DNA from: Akkermansia muciniphila
GTDB taxonomy: Bacteria > Verrucomicrobiota > Verrucomicrobiia > Verrucomicrobiales > Akkermansiaceae
Reading direction: 5' to 3'
Assembly (NCBI GenBank): GCA_947624785.1
Contig: CANQLV010000002.1
Coordinates: 124,001 to 188,000 of the forward strand
DNA length: 64,000 nt
Under the pieces are notes generated by a model. That model searched no databases and was not told the DNA's origin. It was given only the letters and a program-made list of their open reading frames with translations. Shown in pieces: positions 1 to 8,200 of this stretch; the first letter of the stretch is position 1; each line of letters begins with the position of its first letter. The position numbers and the translations under genes were made by a program.

Positions 1-1566
1 ATAGACGGGGGAGCCTTCCTTGGGTTCGCTGCCGTCCGTCGTGTACAGGATTTTGTTCTTGCCGTCCGCAAGGATGATGAGGTTGTCTCCGCGGCGGAAG
101 ATGGAGGGCCGCACGGCGCCTGCCGGCTGGCGGAAGAGGGAGAATTCAGAGATGCAGGGCGTGGCCTGGCTGCCCGTGATGCGCAGGCGCAGCTTCTGGG
201 CGGTAATGGGGCGGTTCAAACGCCGCATGACCTGGTTGCCGATGGTCTTTCCTTCATTGTCGATGCAGACCCATTTGCCGTTGATGAAGGCGTCAATGTT
301 AAAGGAGTCCACGCGCTGGCCCAGGCGGATCTGCTCGCGCAGCCGGATGACGTCGAAGGTGGCGGGTTTGGGCAGCGTGATGAAGGCGGTGGGCGTCAGG
401 TTGTCGTCCTCCACGGCCCAGTAGGTTTCCATGTTGCCGTCCGTCATGTTGGAGGGGGCGAATTTCTTGTCGTTGCCGCGCGTCTGGCTGGCCGTGACGG
501 TGGCGCCCAGGGCATAGTCCCTGGCATACAGCTTGTCGCGCAGTTCCTTGAATTCCATCAGGGATTTAACGTCCGCAGGGTCCAGTTTGCCGGTTTTGTC
601 CGCCGCCACGTTGAGGATGAGGTTGGCTCCGCGTCCCACGGAGTCAAACCATACCTGCATGAGTTCTTCCGGGGATTTGACGCGGGAAGCCTGCCCCTGG
701 TGCCAGAACCAGCCGGAATGGTTGATGGTGGTGTCCCCTTCCGCCGGCACCCAGCGTTCTCCGCCGCGCTTGCCGGTTCCTCCGCCTCCGCCGTTCAGCC
801 CCACGGTGCTCCAATGGGGGTAGTTGACGTGGCCCTTTTCAGAGCCGCCCCAGCGGGCGTCTCCGTAGTGGCCCGCGCCCCAGATGATGCAGTTGGGCTG
901 GATTTTGCGGATCATCTCCACGATTTTCTCAAAGTTGTAGTACTTTTCCGCATCGCCGATGTTGCGCTTTTCCTTGGCCCCTCCGTAGTATCCGTCCCCC
1001 CCGTTGGCGCCGTCAAACCAGATTTCAAAGACGGGGCCGTAATTGGTCAGCAGTTCGCGGATCTGCTTGTAGTAAACGTCCAGATAGCCTTCCTTGCCGT
1101 AGTCCGCATTGTTGCGGTCCCAGGGACTGAGGTAGGTGCCGAATTTAATGCCGTGCTTTTTGCATGCCTGGGCGAATTCCTTGACCACGTCTCCCTTGCC
1201 GTTTTTCCACGGGCTCTTGGTGATGTTGTGGTCCGTGGACTTGGTGGGCCACGCGCAGAAGCCGTCGTGGTGCTTGGCCGTATAGATCATTCCTTTCATG
1301 CCGCCTTTCTTGAAGGTGGAAACGATGTCGGAGGCATTGAAGTCCGCAGGGTTGAAGATCTTCGGATTTTCGTCGCCATAGCCCCATTCCCTGCCCGTGA
1401 AGGTATTCAGGCCAAAGTGGATGAAGCCGTAGAATTCCATGCGCTGCCAGTTGACCTGGGAGGGGGTGGGCACCGCCCCGTAGGGCTTGGGAGGGTCTGC
1501 AGCCCAGCCGGGCAGGATGGAAGAAGAGAGAACCGTTCCGAGGAGGAGGGAGGTAAGCTTGTTCAT
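1..1566 (-). CDS. Secreted GH29 alpha-L-fucosidase, C-terminus cut by window edge
   Basis: Read by hand on the minus strand from the ATG at 1566; the frame is open for 522 codons to the window edge, which is why the ORF track omits it. It is predicted to release alpha-L-fucose from host glycans outside the cytoplasm. Residues 1-23 form a signal peptide (MNKLTSLLLG..., cut after GWAA). The GH29 barrel follows with AKHHDGFCAW near residue 97, YLSPWDRN near 145 and EIWFDG near 181-186, whose Asp fits the family nucleophile. After the barrel a discoidin (F5/8 C)-like segment starts near residue 350 (TDGNMETYWA). The visible end (ILYTTDGSEPKEGS) looks like a chitobiase C-terminal-type domain. No Shine-Dalgarno precedes the ATG. 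The family call is strong; linkage specificity cannot be read from sequence. Confidence 0.93.
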   Translation of the reverse strand, partial: MNKLTSLLLGTVLSSSILPGWAADPPKPYGAVPTPSQVNWQRMEFYGFIHFGLNTFTGREWGYGDENPKIFNPADFNASDIVSTFKKGGMKGMIYTAKHHDGFCAWPTKSTDHNITKSPWKNGKGDVVKEFAQACKKHGIKFGTYLSPWDRNNADYGKEGYLDVYYKQIRELLTNYGPVFEIWFDGANGGDGYYGGAKEKRNIGDAEKYYNFEKIVEMIRKIQPNCIIWGAGHYGDARWGGSEKGHVNYPHWSTVGLNGGGGGTGKRGGERWVPAEGDTTINHSGWFWHQGQASRVKSPEELMQVWFDSVGRGANLILNVAADKTGKLDPADVKSLMEFKELRDKLYARDYALGATVTASQTRGNDKKFAPSNMTDGNMETYWAVEDDNLTPTAFITLPKPATFDVIRLREQIRLGQRVDSFNIDAFINGKWVCIDNEGKTIGNQVMRRLNRPITAQKLRLRITGSQATPCISEFSLFRQPAGAVRPSIFRRGDNLIILADGKNKILYTTDGSEPKEGSPVY

Positions 1567-1709
1567 GAAGGAAAAAACGTGTGTTGAAAAATACGGGGAA
1601 TGTTCCTCCCTTCTTTCATACGGGGGCTTGGCTGTCAAGTTGAAAGGGAGGGTGGAAGAGGAATGAAGAGGGTTAGCAGGCTCTAACTCCGACATGCGGG
1701 GAATTCCGC

Positions 1710-1738
1710 TTGATACGGGACCGGCGTCCGTTTAGCAT
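1710..1738 (+). promoter_or_regulatory. Candidate sigma-70 promoter for the M23 peptidase-nadD pair
   Basis: A -35 box TTGATA (1710-1715) and a -10 box TAGCAT (1733-1738) are separated by 17 bases. The expected transcription start near 1745 lies just ahead of the ATG at 1758 and downstream of the ORF-track start at 1710. This supports the later start codon. Confidence 0.45.
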
Positions 1739-1757
1739 ACAGAGGACTTTTGTTCCC

Positions 1758-2435
1758 ATGTCCTATTTCCGTTTTTTACTGCTGGCGCTGGTTCTTCTGA
1801 CCGGCTCCGCATTTATCAGCGAGAGCGCTCCCGTTTACATGGCCCGGCGGGACAGCAAGTTCGCGCTCGTCCCTCTTTGCGACGGTTTTGATTTTCCGGT
1901 AGGCAAGCCTGACGGCAACGGCTATTACCGATCCCGCGGCCTGCGCGTGAAAAGCCCCCGCCACATGGGCGAGGACTGGAACGGCAACAGCGGGGGCAAT
2001 TCCGATCTGGGCGATCCCGTTTATTCCGTGGGCCACGGCGTGGTGACTTACGCGGCGGACGCCCGCGGCGCGTGGGGAAAGGTGGTGATTGTCCGCCATG
2101 CCTTCCGCGAGCCCAAGTCCGGAAAGGTTCTTTGCTGCCAGACGCTTTACGCCCATTTGAACGATATTAACGTCGTGCTGGGGCAGTTGGTGCTCCGCGG
2201 CACCCAGGTGGGCACCATCGGCACGAACCGTGGCATGTATCCGGCCCACCTTCATATTGAGCTGCATTACAATCCGGACGTGAATTGCGGCCAGCAGGGT
2301 ATTCCCAAGACGGAACGCAATTACGGCCGCCTGACGGATTTCATCACCCGCTTCCGCCGCCTGCCTCTGGAAAAGAGGATGGTGCGCGTTCCCATCGGCG
2401 GGTTCCTGCCTTACAAGGGCACGGAAGGACTTTGA
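1758..2435 (+). CDS. M23 (LytM-type) peptidoglycan endopeptidase
   Basis: A 225-residue exported metallopeptidase expected to cut peptidoglycan cross-bridges or stems in the envelope. I chose the ATG at 1758 over the track start at 1710 because it opens directly on a signal peptide (MSYFRFLLLALVLLTGSAF) and follows a candidate promoter. Zinc-ligand motifs are HMGED (H69 and D73) and HLHIEL near residue 173, with YAHL between them, so the M23 active site looks complete. The region between reads GDPVYSVGHGVVTYA, the usual LytM beta-hairpin. The nadD start lies 21 bases downstream on the same strand, so the two probably share a transcript. The natural substrate bond is not deducible. Confidence 0.88.
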   Translation: MSYFRFLLLALVLLTGSAFISESAPVYMARRDSKFALVPLCDGFDFPVGKPDGNGYYRSRGLRVKSPRHMGEDWNGNSGGNSDLGDPVYSVGHGVVTYAADARGAWGKVVIVRHAFREPKSGKVLCCQTLYAHLNDINVVLGQLVLRGTQVGTIGTNRGMYPAHLHIELHYNPDVNCGQQGIPKTERNYGRLTDFITRFRRLPLEKRMVRVPIGGFLPYKGTEGL

Positions 2436-2456
2436 TTTTTTGACGGATGACGGACG

Positions 2457-3032
2457 GTGAAGCTGTGCATTTTCGGCGGTTCGTTTGATCCCGTGCATGA
2501 GGGGCACGTTCGTGTGGCCGCCCATGCCCGTGAATATTGCGGGCTGGACCGCGTGCTGTTCATGCCGTGCTCCCTGTCTCCGCTGAAGGAGCAGGCCCCC
2601 GCCGTGACGGATGACCAGCGCTGCCGGATGATTGAGCTGGCGCTTCAGGGGTTGGATTGGGCCGTGCTTGACCGGACGGATTTGAATCTTCCGCCGCCTT
2701 CGTGGTCTTGGAGAGTGGCGGAGTGCGCGGCAGACCGTTATCCCGGCGCGGAGCTGTTCTGGCTGATGGGCAAGGACCAGTGGGATTCCCTGGAACAGTG
2801 GGGCCGCTGGAAGCACCTGGCCGGGCTGGTGACGTTCATCGTGTACCACCGCGGTGGTGAACCGGCGCCCAGGGAAGGGGTGCGCGCCGTTTTCATTGAG
2901 GGGGATGAGCCCGCTTCCTCCACCCGTGTGCGGCACGACCTGCGTACGGGCGTATGCCCCGTGCCCCATTTGAATACGGAGGTGGAGAGCCTGATCAGGC
3001 GGGAAGGCCTGTACGGCGCGGCGCGCAGCTAG
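2457..3032 (+). CDS. nadD: Nicotinate-nucleotide adenylyltransferase
   Basis: Transfers AMP from ATP to nicotinate mononucleotide to make deamido-NAD in NAD synthesis. At 191 residues it has the usual NadD length. The N-terminus KLCIFGGSFDPVHEGH carries the nucleotidyltransferase GSFDPxHxGH motif. LFWLMGKDQWDSLEQW in the middle fits the nicotinate-binding region. The C-terminal SSTRVRHDL matches the second nucleotide-binding motif (normally ISSTxIR). The start is GTG at 2457; an ATG start would lose the catalytic N-terminus. It follows the M23 gene by 21 bases and converges with truA, whose stop is 23 bases away. Confidence 0.93.
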   Translation: MKLCIFGGSFDPVHEGHVRVAAHAREYCGLDRVLFMPCSLSPLKEQAPAVTDDQRCRMIELALQGLDWAVLDRTDLNLPPPSWSWRVAECAADRYPGAELFWLMGKDQWDSLEQWGRWKHLAGLVTFIVYHRGGEPAPREGVRAVFIEGDEPASSTRVRHDLRTGVCPVPHLNTEVESLIRREGLYGAARS

Positions 3033-3055
3033 GGGGGGAAGCAGCCTGTTTTGCC

Positions 3056-3847
3056 TCATTCCTGCTTGTTTCCGGGGGCTTCCTCCGCGTAGTGGACCTG
3101 CATCAGCGTGAGCCCGTCCGGCGGGGCGCAGAACGGGCTTTTATCATCCGGGCGTGGGTAGTTAATGAGGCGCGCCAGTTCGTCCAGCGTGATTTTTCCC
3201 CGCGCGGCTTCATGGGCTGCTCCTGCCATGAGGCGCACCATTTTATAGAGAAAGCCCGTTCCGGTGAGGGTGATGAAGACATGTTCCCCCTCCTGCACCA
3301 CCTGCGCCTGCGTGATGGTGCGGAGGAAGTAGTCCGCCGGGATGGGGCGCGGTTCATTGCCGCGCAGGGCCGCAAAAGCCGTGAAATCATGCGTTCCCAG
3401 AAAGAGCCGGACGGCTTGCTCCAGAATGTCCGTGCTCCAGGCCAGTGGACGGTGCCAGGCCAGCCCGGCGTCAAAGGGGCTGAGGACAGGCGCACGGGAG
3501 ATGCTGTAGCGGTAGGTTTTTCCCGCCGCGCTGAACCGGGCGTGAAAGCCTGGGGGAACGTATTCCGCATGGGTGATCCGTATGGTCCGGGGCAGGCGGG
3601 TGTTGAGGGCGGTGGGCCATTTGTCCGCCGGAATGCGGTGGGTGTCCGGCGCATCCACATGGAAGACCTGGCCCAGCGCATGCACGCCGGCATCCGTCCT
3701 GCCGGAGCCGTGGATGCGGACGGCGGAGCCGAAAAGGGCGGAAAAGGCGCGTTCCAGGGCGTCCTGTACGGTGCGGCCCCCCGGCTGGCTTTGCCAGCCC
3801 AGGTAGGGGCGTCCATCGTACGCGGCGGTGAAACGAATGCGGGGCAT
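3056..3847 (-). CDS. truA: tRNA pseudouridine synthase A
   Basis: Converts uridines 38-40 of the tRNA anticodon arm to pseudouridine. The protein is 263 residues from the ATG at 3847; the track extends to a TTG at 3883, which I reject because the family begins at RIRFTAAYDGRPYLGWQ. The catalytic aspartate lies in GSGRTDAGVHALGQV, the TruA hallmark. Later blocks GKTYRYSIS and GTGFLYKMVRLMAG are also typical. The gene is convergent with nadD and divergent from the prophage-like block that starts at 3963. Confidence 0.93.
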   Translation of the reverse strand: MPRIRFTAAYDGRPYLGWQSQPGGRTVQDALERAFSALFGSAVRIHGSGRTDAGVHALGQVFHVDAPDTHRIPADKWPTALNTRLPRTIRITHAEYVPPGFHARFSAAGKTYRYSISRAPVLSPFDAGLAWHRPLAWSTDILEQAVRLFLGTHDFTAFAALRGNEPRPIPADYFLRTITQAQVVQEGEHVFITLTGTGFLYKMVRLMAGAAHEAARGKITLDELARLINYPRPDDKSPFCAPPDGLTLMQVHYAEEAPGNKQE

Positions 3848-3962
3848 AGGGCCGATTGTGTTGGAACGGTCCGGTTTTGGCAAGCGGCAAGTGCCGCGTG
3901 GTGACGGTTTGGAATGGATGCCGTGCGTTCCGTCCGCTCCCTAGCTTGTAGGCCATAAAAAG

Positions 3963-5267
3963 ATGGCTATACGAATACAGGATTTTGGAATGCTGCATGT
4001 GGCTCCGGATTTGTCCGGCGTGATTCCGTTGAACGCGTTTGAAGCGCAGGCCGCCGGAGTGCGGAACCTGGCTGCGGGCGCGATGGATTTGGCAGGAACG
4101 GCGGGTGCCGCGCTGAAGGAGATGCAGGAGGTGAGGGATGCCGGGCAGTGGGCGCAGGCCCGCGACGGCCTGTACCGCTTTGAACAGGACGTGATGCGGG
4201 AGCTGGAGGCCGGAGGGGAGCCGGACCGCCTTCAGGAGAAGTGGAAGAAGGCGCTGGTGGAACGGCTTCCCGCCTACCTGCCGGGCCGGATGTCCGCCCC
4301 GGTGAGGGAGCGCGTGGAGCTGGCGAGGGAGAACCTGGAGACTGCCGGAACCATTTATTTGCAGAAGATGTCCCGGCTGGGCCAGTTGGAGGAGGCGCGG
4401 CGGTCCTGGGCCGGAGGGGTGGAGTCCGCCGTAGAGCAGGGGGAGGATTCCCTGGCCGAACGCAGGATTCAAGAAGGACGCGGCGTGTTTGTGACCGGAG
4501 ATGAAGCCTCCCGCATGGCGGAGGAAGCCCGTGCCCGTGTAGCCCTGAACCGGGCGGTGGAGGAGGTTCGCCGTGATCCGGCCGCGGCAGTGCGCCTCGT
4601 TTCCCGGGAGCGGGAAATGCCGCATACCCCGGAGGAAAGAAGAGTGGCGCAAGAGGCCGCTGCGGCATATGGAGAGCTGAAGCGGCGTTATGCGGATGCT
4701 GTGGCGGCTACCGTATCCGGCGGCGGCCTGCTGCGGGATGACGGGCTGGCGAATGCGGAGAAGCACGGCTTGATCAGTTCCGAGCAGTTGAGGCGTTATA
4801 CGGCTTCCAGGGACCGGAGGCAGGCGGCGGAGTTTTCCGGCGTCAGCATTCCGGCAGACGACATGCTGCTGTGCCGCATGGCCTCCCTGATTGATGAGGA
4901 TTGCGGGGGGGAGGGGGATGCGGACGCCATGATTGAAGTGGCTACTTCCGGCCTGCCTGCGCCGCAGGTGGAAAGACTCCTCCGGCGGCGGGAGGTAATG
5001 ATGAATGTTCCCCTGGAGCTGCGCCGCGCGGCTTCCCGCCGCCTGTCCTCCATGTTCCGGAACGGAGCCTGGGGACCGCCGGAGGACGCCCGTGCGGTGG
5101 AGGAATGGAAGCGCGCCCAGATGGAGTTGGCGGAGGCCGTGCAGAGGTCTCCGGAACAGCCGGCGGAGGAGCTGGAGAAAGTTTTTGAGAAGGAAAACCG
5201 CCTCCAGGATGCAGGCTGGGTAGGTTTTACGGATATGAACATGAATAACGGAAAGGAAGGCAAGTGA
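3963..5267 (+). CDS. Alpha-helical phage-like protein, first gene of the terminase module
   Basis: I do not recognise a named family. The 434-residue product has no signal peptide or membrane segment. It opens with RIQDFG and a Gly/Ala-rich stretch (LAAGAMDLAGTAGAALKEMQ), then runs in long charged, probably coiled-coil helices rich in Glu, Arg and Ala. That layout resembles proteins that sit beside giant internal or ejection proteins in some phage structural clusters, but this is similarity of style rather than a motif match. Its stop overlaps the start of the next gene, so the two are probably translated together. It is the first of three co-oriented genes ending in a large terminase. A virion or DNA-delivery role is inferred only from that context. 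Confidence 0.75.
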   Translation: MAIRIQDFGMLHVAPDLSGVIPLNAFEAQAAGVRNLAAGAMDLAGTAGAALKEMQEVRDAGQWAQARDGLYRFEQDVMRELEAGGEPDRLQEKWKKALVERLPAYLPGRMSAPVRERVELARENLETAGTIYLQKMSRLGQLEEARRSWAGGVESAVEQGEDSLAERRIQEGRGVFVTGDEASRMAEEARARVALNRAVEEVRRDPAAAVRLVSREREMPHTPEERRVAQEAAAAYGELKRRYADAVAATVSGGGLLRDDGLANAEKHGLISSEQLRRYTASRDRRQAAEFSGVSIPADDMLLCRMASLIDEDCGGEGDADAMIEVATSGLPAPQVERLLRRREVMMNVPLELRRAASRRLSSMFRNGAWGPPEDARAVEEWKRAQMELAEAVQRSPEQPAEELEKVFEKENRLQDAGWVGFTDMNMNNGKEGK

Positions 5268-8200
5268 TGATGGAAGATGAGAGGAATCCGGAACAGGCCG
5301 GGACATTTTTGGTAGAAGAAGGCGTGCCGGAAACGGCCTCCGCAACGATGGAGGAAAACCGTTTGCAGGAGGGGAACGCGGTATCCGCGGTCCCTTCCGG
5401 CGCGGGAGAATTCCCGGAGCAGGGGGCGGCAGCGAAGGAAGAGTACTGGAACAGCGTGCTGACGGGGGATGTGATGACCATTCCCCGGGAGGTCAGGCAG
5501 AAGGCGGAAGCGATGTATCCGGCGGGAACGGCTGACCGGGAAAGGATTGCCGCGTGCGTGATGCAGTCATGGGTGGCGGATTCGGGGGAAATCCCCCGCG
5601 AACGCATCCGGAGGGACTGGAAGAGTATCCGGGAAGAGGTGGCGCGGCAGTATGGAGCGTCCGGCAAGTCTGATGACGAATTGTTCGTGGCCGTCTCCAT
5701 GCACAACCAGGTGCGCCTTTCCCAGAGGGAGACCTTGTTTGAACTGTACCAGGAGGAGTATGACCGCACGCTGGCCGGGAGTGGAACGGCTCCGGACGAA
5801 CGGAGGAGGGAAGCCGTTTCCGCATGGCCGGAGGAGATGCAGGCCGTGGCGGACCAGTTGAAGAGCAGGGCCGTGTCCGACGCCCTGGATGACAGGAACC
5901 GTCTGGCGGACGCCGCTGTAATTATCCGCAGAGGGCTGGAAGGGCTGGTAGCCAGTGAGGCCCCGGCGCCGGAAGGTTTTCCCGCCGTGCAGGTGAACCG
6001 GAAGGCGGTCGCCGGAGTTCCGGACGTCGTTCGCGCCGTGGATTGCCTGGCGTCCCTGGGGGACGGGGACCGGCGGAAGGTGTTCCGCATGATGGCCCCC
6101 TACCTGCGTTCCCGGCCCGCTTTCCGGGATGCCCTGGGGGGCTCCCTGAAACGCGGAGCTGCGGAAGCAGCGGAGAATGTGGCTCATCTGGCCGTGAACA
6201 GTGCGGCCTGGGCCCTCCCGGAAGGCCGGGATAAGGAGGCGTTGGACAGGTATTCCCGGAGTTTTGAGGAGCTGCGGAATTTTGCCAGGATGGAGTTTGC
6301 TCCCCTGCGCGGAGGAAAGGATGCCCCCTGGTTCCGGGAGATGCTGGTGGACATGGCCCAGCAGGGCGCTTCCACGGCGCTGGCGTTCGGCGGGCCGGCC
6401 GGGTTGGGACTGCTGATGGCCGGGGAGACGGGCCGCCATATGGCGGACGCCCGGCGCATGAATCCGGACGGCGTGTTTGACGCCCAGATGGGTGGCGCGG
6501 TCGTCTCCGGGGGGATGAACACCCTGCTTTCCTTCGGGATGACGAAGCTGGGCCAGCGGATGCTGGGGCAGGGGATGCGCGCGTTCCGGGCCATGAGGTC
6601 CGCTTCCGGGAACATGGGAGCGGTTCTTTCCGGAACGGGAGCCATGGCGGCGGACGCCGTGAAGATGGCGGCGGAGAACAAGCTGATGGAGCTGACGCCC
6701 ATGGTGGCCCAGGAGGGCGTGGGAGCGTTGACGAACAGGGCGTCCGGCGTGGACTGGGAGGGATGGAAGGAGCGGCAGATGTCCGTGGACGACCAGTTGA
6801 GGGAAGCGGCCATGATGATGCCGTTCCTGCTGATCGGCGCGGGAAAGGTTTCCCTGCACCATTTCCGGCATGCCGGAACCTTGCTGGGGGACGGCGAACC
6901 GCTGAAGGTGTTTGGAATTCCGGATGAAGCGGTAACCCGCATCCTGCGGGAGAAGGACGTGCGCCGCGCCGGGGAGCTGCTGCAGAAGTCCCTGCGTGAT
7001 TCTCCCCTGTGGGGATCCCTGTACATTTCCAGAAAGGCGCTGGAATGGTCCCGCGCGCTGGATGAAGCCGGGGAGCCTTTTTTAAGGACGGAGCAGGACG
7101 TGAGGGATTTTCTGGAGCTGCCTTCTCCCGTGCGCACGAAGCCCTGGAAAATGAAGGATTTTCCGGAGTCGGAAGCGGTGTTGAAAAAGCTTTTTCCCCA
7201 TCCGGACCATGCGGCGGCCAGGACCAAGTGGCTGCTGCGGGCCGGGTTGCCCCGCGTGGGAGAGTCCGCCGCAGCGGACGGCCGCCGCGTTTATGAGGCG
7301 GAGCCGGCCCCCGGCATGGAGATGAAGAGAACCCGGGGCCGGAGTTCGGTAGAAGAGGCCCTTTCTTCCTGGTATGAAGCCCTGTGCCGTATGGAAGAGG
7401 AAGACCTGGGGCTGGCCCGGAACAGGAACGGACGGGAAATTCCGTGGCGTTTGAGGAATGCGGCGGATTACGACGTGCAGGCGGACGCCCTGCGCCGCGC
7501 GTTTGTGGAAGACAGGCTGAAGAAACGCGCCTACCGCCCGTACAGGATGCTGCTGCTGGCTTATCCGGAGGAAGCGGGCCGCAACGGCTTTTCCGGCAGG
7601 GACTGGGACGCCGTCACCGTGGAAATGGAGCGCCGGACGCGCGCCAATGTTTACGAGGGAGTGATGGAACGGGTGCACGGCGTTTCCCATGAGGAAGTGT
7701 CCGGGCATGTGGCCCTTCGCCTGTGGGAGTCGTTTTGCCGTAATGAGGATTCCTGTGCCAGGGCGCGCCGCTGGCTGGAGGAAGGGAGCTCCCTGCTGAA
7801 CGCTCCGGATTTGCTGGCCGGGGCTTCCGGCCCGGACGGCCTGGCCGCCGCCCTGTCCAGGATGAGCGGCATGATGGCTTCCCTGGGGGACCGGGAACGC
7901 CACCGGGTAAGCCCGGAGCTGCGGGAAATGAACCGCATGGTATGGGGAACCCAGGCGGATGTGAACAGCTTGTACCAGGTGCTTCCCAATATGAAGGAGT
8001 TTGACGTGCATGTGGGGCGCGGCTACACGCCGGTGGAGAGTTACGGGCGGCTGCTGTCCCGTTTTCTGGAAGTGGAACCGGAACACGTGGCCCGTTATGC
8101 CACCGTGCTGGATGCGCCGCGGCTGCATGCCGGTCCGGAGCGGGCGGTTCCGCGCGTTTATCCGGGTACGCGGAAGGCGGTGGAGAATCTTTCCCTCCTG